Shown piece after piece: positions 46,501 through 57,100 of a stretch of 64,000 bases of DNA; position 1 is the first letter of the stretch, and each line of letters opens with the position of its first letter. The position numbers were made by a program, and so were the translations under genes. The DNA lies in assembly GCF_030817055.1 (NCBI RefSeq), contig NZ_JAUSYV010000001.1:2318001-2382000 (forward strand), written 5' to 3'. The notes under the pieces are model-generated. The model was not told where the DNA came from, made no database searches, and saw only the letters and a list, made by a program, of their open reading frames with translations. The DNA is from Bacillus sp. V2I10 (GTDB taxonomy: Bacteria; Bacillota; Bacilli; Bacillales; Bacillaceae).

Positions 46501-48012
46501 ATTCAGATAGCCTCCAGGCTAAGTGAGAAAGGACTAAAAATAAAAACAAAAGATATTTTGTCTAATCCTGTAATTGAAGACATGGCTTTACACTTAGAAA
46601 CAACCGGTAAAAAATGGCATGGGAGTAATCAACCATGCGTTGGCAGTATTCAGTCACTTCCATCTGCTTCTTGGTTTTTTTCACAAAACTTAGATAACAT
46701 CCATCATTATACGCAGTCTGTATTATTGAAGGTGAAAGATGATATTAACATGCAAATGCTTGAATTTGCTCTACAAATATTGGTTTGCCATCATGACTCT
46801 TTCCGATTGAATTATATGATCCAAACGGAGAAGTTATATTATAACGAGAAACATCTCGATCATAAGTTTGAATTGAAATTCTTTGATTTATCATGCTATT
46901 CGGTGCAAGATCAGATCGATCATATTGCAAAAATTGGAGAAATGTTAAAATCGAGCTTTAATATTGAAAACGATATTCTGCTTAAAGCGTGTATATTCGA
47001 TCTGGGGAATCAGGGTAAAAGGTTTTTGATGGCAGCACACCATTTGGCTGTAGACGGGATATCTTGGCGTATTATCTTTGAAGATATGAACAGATTATAT
47101 AGTCAGATGGAGAATAAGGAGATTGCTTTATTGCCGCCAAAAGACAATTCGGTGCAAGATTGGGGAATTGAATTGGAAAAATTAAGCGAAAAAATCCCCG
47201 ACAAGGAAAAACGATATTGGAATCATGTTTATCAATCTCGGGAGGAAACATTTTTAGACTTTGACTTAGGACCTGATCGCATGGAGTTTTGCGAGACATT
47301 GGATCAAAAATTAACAGCAGAAGAAACGGCACAACTTTTTCAAAAAGCAAATGAAGCCTATCGAACAAAAGCTGACGAATTGATGATTATAGCACTGTCA
47401 ATGGTGATGTCTGACTATATCAAAAAGAATGAAGTGATCATTGAAGTTGAAGGGCATGGGCGTGAAGACTTATCTGATGAAATAGATGTATCAAGAACTG
47501 TTGGATGGTTTACGAGCTTATATCCGATTCTGATGAAGGTAGAAAATACAGATATATCGCAGCAGATCAAGCAATTAAAGGATCAATTGCGCAGTATTCC
47601 CAGTAAAGGTTTGAGCCATGGAGTTTTGAAATACATTTCGGATGAATTAAGGTTTGACAATCAAAAATACGTCCGATTTAACTATCTTGGTGATTTTAAT
47701 GCTTCATTTTCAAATGGAATATTTGAATTTGCAGAGGAATACTCTGGCCGAGATAACTGTAATGCAAATGTCATGGATTGTTTGGTGGATATCGTTGCAT
47801 ACACAGTGGATAAAAAGTTAAATATATCAATCACGTATAGCCGAAACAAATTTAAACGTGAAACCATATCGGAGTTTGTTAGAGCTTACACGAGTCAATT
47901 AAGAGATTTGATTCAACATTGCTGCAAAAGGAATCATACTGAATTTACTCCATCTGATTTCGAAACTGCAAACCTCTCAAGTGAAGAGCTGGAAAATATA
48001 TTTAACCTATGA
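43531..48012 (+). CDS. NRPS start module: C(starter)-A(Asn)-PCP-E
   Basis: The 1493-residue protein contains a condensation domain (about 1-440, HHIISDG at 134-140; entry LTHPQKRIWYMEKINP is typical of fatty-acyl starter C domains), an adenylation domain (about 453-945: YTSGSTGTPKG at 603, NEYGPTETVVG at 740), a PCP (NFYHLGGDSIKA near 980; LGGDS precedes epimerases) and an epimerase (about 1035-1490: HHLAVDG at 1170, EGHGREDLSDEIDVSRTVGWF, FNYLGDF). By-eye code: D-L-T-K-I-G-E-V-G-K, one conservative change from the classical asparagine code. So it probably makes N-acyl-D-asparagine. The next gene encodes a peptidase of the type known to remove that cap. It starts 4 bp after the PKS stop. Confidence 0.94.
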   Translation: MNRPEYFSLTHPQKRIWYMEKINPHQPLHNIGGVVTIKGELDFIFLEKAIHCFVKNNDGIRHRFIETNGEVRQYVEKYHKKDVLNVVFNCREDLDAWVQQEAGKPFSIHDCDLFDFAMFKVRDTNDGGYFVKVHHIISDGWSMNLLTEQIFDTYMRLLKGEKITDQYRDSYTLCLKKEQTYLASERFVKNKQFWNEKFNTLPIPIQKRELECAEGNRKTYCFPNRQSNGIKQFAADHNVSVYAFFVGLYYIYLQKLTKQEDLIVGMPVLNRSGKIEKNIVGMLTSTMPFRHYVDVEMTVREFIKDINRELIRCYYHQKYPYDLLVQDLELKKKGYGDLFDTCINYYNTNLPNELDGIPVENEEFYNRNQIYSLQLIIREWSKSGGFNLDIDYKIQKYEEKQIDQMYLYFTHLADQMLQFPDRKLGELELLSEKVRNKLIYEFNATDTDYPKDKTIYQLFEEQVARTPDKVALSLENEELTYRELNEKSNQLARYLLKKNVKKGTIVGISTKHSLETIIGILGVVKAGAAYLPLDPDYPSERINYMLEDSGISMLLTNFDTSNRWNISPHKVEVVQLHSANLYMGKSYNLKALSDPSDLAYIIYTSGSTGTPKGTMIEHQGLVNYTCWAKNVYVGSSQDEVFPFYSSLAFDLTVTSIFTPLISGNRIVIYPADENEHVLYKIFREAKVSIIKLTPSHLSLLQDVESGVSSIKKFIVGGEDLTVSLAKSIQNRFGKDIKIFNEYGPTETVVGCMIHQFDIEKDIGTSVPIGMPAQNTKIYLLDSDLRHVPMGAVGEIYISGDGVTRGYLNKLDLTRDRFIPNPFSSGERMYRSGDLARFIDESKIEFLGRADNQIKVRGFRIELGEIERNLLNHPSIRDAVVVDREDHDGNYLCAYYIEKKEVTDSELFRFLKKFLPAFMIPSHFIPLKEIPLTINAKVDRDALPKPVIAKRQAAEAAIEEDLVCIIRQVLHVDKVRMRDNFYHLGGDSIKAIQIASRLSEKGLKIKTKDILSNPVIEDMALHLETTGKKWHGSNQPCVGSIQSLPSASWFFSQNLDNIHHYTQSVLLKVKDDINMQMLEFALQILVCHHDSFRLNYMIQTEKLYYNEKHLDHKFELKFFDLSCYSVQDQIDHIAKIGEMLKSSFNIENDILLKACIFDLGNQGKRFLMAAHHLAVDGISWRIIFEDMNRLYSQMENKEIALLPPKDNSVQDWGIELEKLSEKIPDKEKRYWNHVYQSREETFLDFDLGPDRMEFCETLDQKLTAEETAQLFQKANEAYRTKADELMIIALSMVMSDYIKKNEVIIEVEGHGREDLSDEIDVSRTVGWFTSLYPILMKVENTDISQQIKQLKDQLRSIPSKGLSHGVLKYISDELRFDNQKYVRFNYLGDFNASFSNGIFEFAEEYSGRDNCNANVMDCLVDIVAYTVDKKLNISITYSRNKFKRETISEFVRAYTSQLRDLIQHCCKRNHTEFTPSDFETANLSSEELENIFNL

Positions 48013-48035
48013 GGCAGGGGAGGAATGATTCAGTC

Positions 48036-51000
48036 ATGATTAGAATAAAAATCGTTTTGATTGCCCTTGTAGTCTTATTGCAATTGCAAATGACTGCTGG
48101 AATACAGATAGGAAATGCAGAGAATGATAGAGTATCTGCCGGTTTATCCGATGACTATGGAAAAAAGCTTGACTCATTCATTAAAAAGCAAATGAAGGAA
48201 GGCAAAATTCCAGGGATGTCAGTGGTAGTAGTTAAAGGTGACCAAGCTGTATATAAAAAAGGTTTTGGGTATTCCGACATAAAAACAAAACAACCAGCAA
48301 CCGATCAAACTTTATATGAAATTGGCTCGAATAGTAAGTCATTTACAGCTTTAGCGATCTATACGCTTGTCGAAAAAAACTTAATAGATTTGAAAGAACC
48401 AGTCAAAAAGTATTTGCCTTGGTTTCAAATGAAATTTGTGGGTGAGTATAAAGGTCAGCAGCTCAATAAGAATGTTGAAATAACACTTGAACAGCTTTTA
48501 TATCATACGAGTGGAATTCCGTTTCAAACGATTGGAGACATACCAGTCGCAAATGACGGTGATGCCCTGGAAAACACCGTTAGAGATCTGATAAATAAAA
48601 AATTGGAGACTTACCCAGGAGAGCAATTTACTTACGCAAGCATTAACTATGACATTCTAGGTTTGGTTATACAAAAAGTAACGAACCAATCATTTGAGAA
48701 ATACATTGAAAATAACATATTACTCCCATTTGAAATGGATAATACCTATTTGTTCAGAGAAAAGGCTGCCAAATATGAAATGTCTAAGGGTTACAAAATT
48801 AATTTTTTAAGGCCTAAAGAGTTCAATGCACCTATTTATCGCGGGAATACACCAGCAGGTTATTTTATTTCAAATGCAGAAGACATGGAAAAGTGGCTTC
48901 GTATACAGTTTGGGACGCATATGTTAAGCGATGGCCAGCAAAAGGCGATTCAAAAGACGCATATACCTAACCGCTCGGTTCCACCTTCTGCGGATGGCTC
49001 ATCCTATGCAGGAGGTTGGGAAGTATACCAAAACGGTTCCGGCGAGATCTCCCATGCTGGAAGCAATCCTAATTTTTCGTCTTTTATTGTATTTCGTCCT
49101 CAGGAAAAGATAGGTGTTGCAGTCATGGCCAACATGAACTCCTCTTATACTCAAAACATTGGCCAAGGAATCATCGATATTCTCACAGAGAAGGAATTAG
49201 TAAATAATACAAAAGATATGTATAAGAGCATTGATGCTTTTTCTTTTACCTTACTTTTGTTTATGATTCCTTTTTCGTGCCTTACCCTATATTTTATTTT
49301 TCAAATAATCATTCAGGTGTATCAGAAAAAGAGGAATCTGGAAGAAAATAGAGTTAAACGCATTGGAGTTCCATTTATTATGGTCGTGTTTTCTTTGTTT
49401 GCCGGGTATTCTCTTTTTAAAGTTCCATCTGTATTTTTTACAGGGCTTACTTGGGATTTTGTAAACGTATGGGCACCTAACAGCATGAGTTTGGCGGCTT
49501 GGGCTACTCTAATTGGAATTGTATTGTTTTCAATTTACTTGTCGCTTATAACCATCTTTCCGTTATATAAAAATAAGAATTTATTCCCGCTCTTTGTGTT
49601 GAGCGTAACTAGTGGTTTTGGAAATGCGATGATCATATTTATCATCAATGAAGCTTTAAATAGTAGCAACGATTCAAACAATAGTCTCTTTTTATATTTT
49701 GTGCTGGGAATCATTATTTATGTACTTGCACAAAAGCTGGTTCGAACACAGTTAATCACTCTTACAAATAATCTGATTTATGAACAAAGGCTTATTCTAT
49801 TAGACAAAATCTTAAATAACCCATATGAGAAAATCGAACGGATGGAGTCAGAAAAAATTCAGACCATATTAAATAATGACACAGAAGCAATCAGTAACCA
49901 TGCTCCTACAATTATCACTGGTCTGACCGATTCAATCACACTCTTGTGTTGCTTGGTTTATCTGGGAGTAATTAATGTGTTTGGACTTCTTATTTCAATT
50001 GCGGTCATTCTTGTTGCAGCAGGCATGTATTATGTAGCCGGAAGATCAGCCAATAATCTTTGGGAACAAACACGGAATATTCAAAACACCTTTTTTAGAT
50101 ATATCAACGACCTCATTGGTGGTTATAAAGAATTGAGTATCGGAAAGTCAAAAAGAGAAGAGTTTAGAGAGGACATGAAAGAAAGCTGTGGTGAGTATAA
50201 GGACAAACGGATTAAGGGCGGCCTTAAATTTGCAAATGTCTTTATTATTGGTGAATTGCTGTTTGTTATGGTGATCGGGGCCGTCACATTCCTTTTTCCC
50301 ATTCTGTTTAAAGAGGTACAAAGCGAGTTCTTAAGGAGTTATGTATTTGTTTTTCTTTATATGACTGGTCCTATTCATAGCATACTTAATGCAATTCCAA
50401 ACGCTATTCAGATGAAAATCAGCTGGAAGCGGATAAAAGGTCTTTCTGAGAATCTAAATGCGGATGAAGCTGATAAAAAAGAAGCAACCAGTATTTTGAA
50501 AACTCCTGGAAGACTGAAAATAGAGTTCGAAAATTTAGAATATCAATATGATAGTGAGAATGGAGAATCTTTCCGGGTAGGACCAATTGACCTCCAATTC
50601 AAATCAGGCGAGATTGTTTTCATAACAGGCGGGAATGGAAGCGGCAAATCAACTCTTGCAAAACTGATTACTGGTCTGTATACCAACAAGAGCGGGGACA
50701 TATTCGTCAACAATCAAAAAATAAGCCAAAAAGAGTTAAAGGAACTATATTCGGCGATATTTAGTGATTACTACTTGTTTACAAAAGTCTATGGAATTGA
50801 TTGTAGCTCGAAACAAGAAGAAATAAAAAAGTATTTAAGAATACTGCGTATCGATGAAAAAATACAAATTCAGAATGGGGAATTTAGTACAACGAAACTT
50901 TCTACGGGTCAGCGGAAAAGGTTAGCCTTGTTAATCTCTTATTTGGAAGACAAACCTATTTATCTATTTGATGAATGGGCAGCTGATCAGGATCCCGAAT

Positions 51001-51191
51001 TTAGATATTTTTTCTATATGGAGCTATTGCCTGATTTAAAGGCCAAAGGAAAATGTGTCATTGCTATTACTCATGACGACAGGTACTTCCATCTTGCAGA
51101 TAAGGTAATCAAGATGGAAAGTGGAAAGGTTGTGGATGAAGCGCAACATGATCATCTAAAGGAGGAGCTTACTGATGGCAAAATTGGATAA
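48036..51191 (+). CDS. S12 prodrug-activating peptidase fused to an ABC exporter
   Basis: The 1051-residue protein has a signal peptide (KIVLIALVVLLQLQMTAG), an extracytoplasmic S12 peptidase domain (about 35-385: GSNSKSF with Ser 98 and Lys 101, FTYASINY with Tyr 200, SHAGSN with His 340), three membrane helices (about 400-500), then an ABC exporter: further helices (about 510-765) and a nucleotide-binding domain with GGNGSGKST (865), LSTGQRKR, YLFDEWAAD and ITHDD, like cyclic-peptide exporters of the YojI/PvdE type. XcnG and ClbP have the peptidase plus three helices; ZmaM-type relatives add an ABC part. It would export the peptide and cut off its acyl-D-Asn cap. ATG 48036 is chosen, after GGGGAGG and giving a proper signal peptide. 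It overlaps the next NRPS gene by 17 bp. Confidence 0.93.
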   Translation: MIRIKIVLIALVVLLQLQMTAGIQIGNAENDRVSAGLSDDYGKKLDSFIKKQMKEGKIPGMSVVVVKGDQAVYKKGFGYSDIKTKQPATDQTLYEIGSNSKSFTALAIYTLVEKNLIDLKEPVKKYLPWFQMKFVGEYKGQQLNKNVEITLEQLLYHTSGIPFQTIGDIPVANDGDALENTVRDLINKKLETYPGEQFTYASINYDILGLVIQKVTNQSFEKYIENNILLPFEMDNTYLFREKAAKYEMSKGYKINFLRPKEFNAPIYRGNTPAGYFISNAEDMEKWLRIQFGTHMLSDGQQKAIQKTHIPNRSVPPSADGSSYAGGWEVYQNGSGEISHAGSNPNFSSFIVFRPQEKIGVAVMANMNSSYTQNIGQGIIDILTEKELVNNTKDMYKSIDAFSFTLLLFMIPFSCLTLYFIFQIIIQVYQKKRNLEENRVKRIGVPFIMVVFSLFAGYSLFKVPSVFFTGLTWDFVNVWAPNSMSLAAWATLIGIVLFSIYLSLITIFPLYKNKNLFPLFVLSVTSGFGNAMIIFIINEALNSSNDSNNSLFLYFVLGIIIYVLAQKLVRTQLITLTNNLIYEQRLILLDKILNNPYEKIERMESEKIQTILNNDTEAISNHAPTIITGLTDSITLLCCLVYLGVINVFGLLISIAVILVAAGMYYVAGRSANNLWEQTRNIQNTFFRYINDLIGGYKELSIGKSKREEFREDMKESCGEYKDKRIKGGLKFANVFIIGELLFVMVIGAVTFLFPILFKEVQSEFLRSYVFVFLYMTGPIHSILNAIPNAIQMKISWKRIKGLSENLNADEADKKEATSILKTPGRLKIEFENLEYQYDSENGESFRVGPIDLQFKSGEIVFITGGNGSGKSTLAKLITGLYTNKSGDIFVNNQKISQKELKELYSAIFSDYYLFTKVYGIDCSSKQEEIKKYLRILRIDEKIQIQNGEFSTTKLSTGQRKRLALLISYLEDKPIYLFDEWAADQDPEFRYFFYMELLPDLKAKGKCVIAITHDDRYFHLADKVIKMESGKVVDEAQHDHLKEELTDGKIG

Positions 51192-54100
51192 ACAAAATGT
51201 GGAAGACATTCTTAGCCTGACACCAATACAGGAGGGGATTTTGTTCCATTATTTAAAAGATCCGCATAGCGATGTGTACTTCGAACAGATATGCCTAGAG
51301 ATTTCAGGAGCCGTAAACGAGTCATTCTTTATGAAAGCATGGGAATCCGTTATCCAAACAAATGAGCAGCTGCGTACATTGTTTCGGTGGGAAAAATTAA
51401 AAGCTCCCGTTCAGATCGTGTTGAAAGAGCATAAGCCCTATATAGAAATAATCGATCTACACCATAAGGATGACACAGAAAAAAGTGCCCTTCTTGAGGA
51501 AATAATAATCAAGGATCGAGAAAAAAAAATCGATCTTCGAGATGTACCATTCAGGATCACCTTGTGCAAATTAGCGGAAGAAAAATATGAAATGATTATC
51601 AGTAATCATCACATTTTATATGATGGCTGGAGTAATGGGATCATTTTGAAAGAGTTTTTAAAAGCTTACCAATGCTTCAGTAATTCAGAAAAATACAATC
51701 TTCCTATCAAGAAGAAATATAAGGATTTTATTAAACATATCCAAAATCAGGATAAAGAGCAGCAAAAAATATTCTGGCAAGGTTATTTAAAGGGGTTTGA
51801 CCCACAACCAAGGCTGGAGTCGAAAAAGAGAAAAGATCAATCGATTCGAAACGATCGTCATTATCGGATTCGATTCTCTAAGAATGAACTGCAAGGATTC
51901 ACAACAAAAAATGAAATTACCCTTGCCGCACTTATCTATAGCTTGTGGGGGATAGTACTACAAAAGAACACTAATAGTAATGATATTGTTTTTGGCTCAA
52001 CTGTTTCCGGCAGAGCAGGAGTCTTTAATGGAATTGAAGAAATGGTTGGATTATTTATCAATACAATTCCATTAAGAATAAGAAGATCTTCTGGGGAAAC
52101 ATCTATAGAACTTATCAAAGCGGTAAACAGCGCATTACAGAACTGGGAATTGTATGGAACTACTTCTTTACCGGATATTAAAAGACATGGTGAGTTGGAT
52201 GAGAAAACGGATCTCTTTGACACAATCGTCGTTTTTGAAAACTATCCTCTAGATCAATCAGTTTTAAACAAAAAAAGTGATATTGCTTTCAACTCCTACT
52301 CCGCAACTGAAATGACGAATTATGGCTTATCTATCAGCATAAGTGTGTTAAATGATGTTGAAGTATGTTTCAGCTACAATGAACAATTATATGACTCATC
52401 TACAATTAAGCGGTTGGCACAACACTTTACTTTAATCACAGATGACGTAATAAAAAACCCTGATAAAAAGATAGAACAAATCGAAATTATACCTGCCGAA
52501 GAGAAAAAGCAAATCCTCTCGGATTTCAATAATACCCGGACAACATATTCAAATGAGTACACGATTAGCCAATTATTTGAACATCAAGTGATGAAAACAC
52601 AGGAAAATATTGCAGTGATATATAAAGAGAGAGCTGTTACTTATAAAGAGCTAGAAGAGATGTCCAGCAGCCTGGCAAATGTGCTCTTTAGGAAAGGAGT
52701 ACAAAAAGGTGAAATTGTTGGCATAATGACAGAACCGTCCATTGAAATGATTGTGGGAATCATTGCTGTTTTAAAAGCGGGAGCCGCATATTTACCTGTT
52801 GATCCGGAATATCCTGAACCGCGGAAAAGATTTATGGTACAGGATAGTGGAACCAGGTTCATACTGACTGATGAAAATTTAATGAACAAAAACAACTACC
52901 TGATCGAGGAATTTCATAAAGATTGTATTCTTTTGTTGGATGATACCAGTCTATTTTCAGGTGAGACGCTAAGTCCAAGAGTGAATCCCAGTCCTGCTGA
53001 CTTATTTGCCGTTTTTTACACTTCAGGCACATCAGGAAAACCTAAAGGTGTAATGATAGAGAATCAAAGTGTGGTTAATCTTATTCAGTGGTTTGGAAAT
53101 ACTTTTAATATGACGGAAAATAGGAAGCTATTACTATTAACAAATTATGTATTTGATCCGAGCATTGAAGATTTTTTTGGGACACTTCTATACGGAGCGA
53201 CATTACATATAGCCGAAAAGAATTTAATATTAAACAGTGAGAGCTTCTGTGATTATGTTGACCAACATCAAATCGATATTATTAATTTTATACCAACTGT
53301 TTTAAAAGAATTATTATGTACAAATCGAAACTTGAAGAGTTTACGCACAGTCATCTCCGGTGGTGAAAGACTGGAAGAATCATTGAAAGATGAACTGATT
53401 TATAGAGGTTATGAACTGTATAACAATTATGGACCGGCAGAAACAACAGTCGATGCCTTAAGCATAAAGTGTTCTGAAGAAAATGTATCTTTAGGGAAAC
53501 CAATTTCAAATGTGAGATGCTACATCTTGGATAAAGACCAAAACCTTAGCCCAATTGGTATTCCTGGCGAGCTGTATATCGCGGGAGCCGGAGTGGCCAG
53601 AGGATATTTGAATCTGCCCGAATCTACAAATGACAAATTCATGAATGATCCTTTTATACCCAATGAGCGGATGTATAAAACAGGTGACTTAGGGAGATGG
53701 AATCAAAATGGAGAAATTGAGTTTCTTGGGAGATCGGATCACCAGATCAAAATCAGAGGATACCGGATTGAAGTTGCAGAAATTCATAATCTGTTATTAA
53801 AACATTTTCACATTCAAGATGCAGCAGTAATTGATTGGGAAAATGATAAGGGCAAAAAAGTGCTTTGTGCATATATTGTTTCAAATGCCCAGATCGATTC
53901 GAAAAGTCTAAGAGAATATTTATCTGAAGAATTGCCAGATTATATGGTTCCCTCCTATTACATCCAACTAGAAAAACTACCATTAACATCGATAGGCAAG
54001 CTTGATCGAAAGAAGCTGCCGGCACCGAAAATCCAAACAAACAAAAAGTATGTTGCTCCTACTAATAAGATTGAGGAAGATCTGCTAGATGTTTGGTCTT

Positions 54101-57100
54101 CTGTATTGGGCATTGAACAAGAAACAATCAGTATTGAAGATAACTTCTTCGAGCTCGGCGGAGATTCAATTCTAAGTATCCAAATAGTAGGTAAAGCGCT
54201 GCAAAAGGATATAGAGATTACTGTAAGTCAGATGTTTCAGCATCAGACCATAGCGGAGCTCGCAGCAGGTGTTGTGGACGGCAAAGAGAATAAGCGTGAA
54301 GAAGGGACTAAAACGCCAGAGACAGGAGAAGTGCTCCTTACACCGATTCAAAAGTGGTTCTTTGAACAAGACTTGGAAAACTATCATCAGTGGAACCAAT
54401 CAATCCTGCTGGAAACGCAGCCCGGTATAAATCCTGCACTGTTAAGTCAAAGTTTTCACATCCTGACAAGCTATCACGATAGCTTCAGACTCCGGTATTA
54501 CCAAAGAGACGGAGAGTGGGTGCAAGTATATTCAGAAGCTAACGAGCATGTATTATTTGATGTATATAGTTTTGACCATCGAGATGATCAAATGCAAGAA
54601 ATCTTCTCAAAACTGCAGTATGGGTTGAATATCACGGATGGACCGTTAATCCGAGCAGCATATTTTGACTTTGGAGATCAGGAAAAAGGAAGGATGTTTG
54701 TAACAGCACATCATCTTGTAGTAGATGGATATTCATGGCGGGTCATAATAGATGATCTACAAGCTATTTATGAACAGCTTGAAAATAGCGACACTGTTCA
54801 ACTCCCATTGAAAAGCCTTTCATTTAAGAAGTGGTCTGAGTATCTTTACGAGTATGCAGATTCGGATCAGCTAAAAAGTGAACTCGCCTATTGGCAGATG
54901 AATACGCCACCTGCCTCCAAACCTATACCTGTTGATATAGAAGGTGGGTTAAATACGGAAGAGTCGGCTCGTACATTCTCTCTTATGTTGACGAAGGATG
55001 AGACAGATTTTTTATTGCGTGATATTCACCAATCATTCAAGACAAGAATCGATGACATTCTACTTTCCGCGCTTTCTAGTTCTTTAGCAAAATGGAGCGG
55101 GACAACCCTAGTCGATCTAGAAGGACATGGGAGACACCCATTATTAAAAGAGCATGATATTTCTCGAACCGTAGGTTGGTTTACCTGCGTATATCCGATG
55201 ATCTTAGGAGATATTGAACCTGTGAAACATGTGGAAGATGTATTGAAACAAGTGAAAGAACGGTATCGTGGTATACCTAAAGGTGGAATTGGGTATGAGA
55301 TTTTATACTACTTGGCAGAAGAGAGTATACGAGAACAAATTGCATCTAAGACAAGGGCACAAGTAAGCTTTAACTACTTAGGCCAGTTTGAACAAGTACT
55401 TAAGAAACATCAGTTATTTAAGATCTCTGAGGTGAATACGGGACCTGGCCGCGACTTGAGTGGAATAAGGAGCCATTTACTTGAAATCGATTGTATGATT
55501 GTTGATAAAAAGTTATATATTGAATGGAAATATAGTTCTAATAAACATTTGCCTGAAACAATTGAACAATTGGCAAACGACTTTGTTCATAATCTGAAAC
55601 ATATAATCCAGTATTGCCAGACGAATGAAAATATATATTTTACTCCATCTGATTTCCCGCTTGCTTCTATCGATCAAAAGAAGCTTGACGAATGGGGTAA
55701 GAAATATAAAACCGTAGAAGATATTTATACACTTTCACCTGTACAACAAAGCATGATTTTCCATCATATCTACTCACCTGATTCATCAGTAACGGTAGAG
55801 CAAACCGTATTCTCGATAGAATCAAACTTAGATATCGAGGTATTTGAAAGGGTATGGCAAACGATCCTAGATCGGCATGAAAGCTTGAGGGCTTCATACC
55901 ACTGGGAGGAGGGACTGAAAGATCCTGTTCAGATTGTTCATAAAAATATAAAAGTTCCTTTTCAAGTCTTGGATTGGACGAATCTTTCGGAATTTGAGGG
56001 ACTTCAGAAATTAGAACGATTGATAAAGGATGATCGTAAGAGGGGATTTGATCTTACTAAACCGCCGCTAATGAGAATTATGGTAGTTAAAAGGGGCGAT
56101 TCTGTCTATGACGTGATATGGACACATCATCATCTTCAGCTGGATGGTTGGTGTAATAGTATACTCCTTAAGGAGATCGGAGAGTTTTATAAAGCCTATT
56201 GTGCTGGTGAAAAAATAGAAATGGGAAATGCACTTCCATTTAAGGATTATATCAAATGGTTACGTAGACAAGATAGGAAGAAAGCGGAACAATTTTGGAG
56301 AAAAGCGTTAAAAGGATTCAAAACGCCCATACGATTTGATAACATTTTCCCTGTTAAAGCAGATTCAGATGAGTTATCCGCTTTTGGAGATGTTGTATAT
56401 GAAGTGACACAAGAGAAAAAGCAGCAGATCCAAAACTTTGCTAGGAAGCACCGGATCACACTAAACACCTTGGTTCAGGGAGCATGGGCTATTCTTTTAA
56501 ATCGCTACTCTGAAGAAAAAGATATTACTTTTGGTGTTACCTCATCTGGTCGCCCAGCTGATTTGAAAAATTCTGATGCTATGATCGGATGCTTTATGAA
56601 TACCCTCCCTTTCAGAGTAAAAGTAAAATCGAACATAGATTTGATACCATGGCTTAAGGATTTGCAATTGAAACAAGCTGAAATGCGTCAATATGAGTAT
56701 ACTTCTTTAGCCGATATACGAAGTTGGAGTGATGTACCAAGGAATTCTGCCTTATATGATCTGTATGAAAGTATTGTAATAGTTGAAAACTATCCTTTTG
56801 ACGCTGCTCTAAAAGATGGAATTGGTTCTCTGCACGTAAAATCAATACGTGTAGAGGAACAATTGGATTACCCTTTGGTTGTCTATTGTAACTTACAACC
56901 CGAACTCCATTTCAAGCTTCTGTTTGATAGTCACTTTTTAGATGAAACGGAAGCAAATCAGATACTTGCACATTTAATTAACATCCTATGGGATATGATC
57001 GTAAGTGAAGATAGTCAACTAGGTGAAATTTCGATGTTATCGGAGAAAGAGCTTAAACATATTTTAATTGACAGCCATCCTGCATCGATGGATTATCCTA

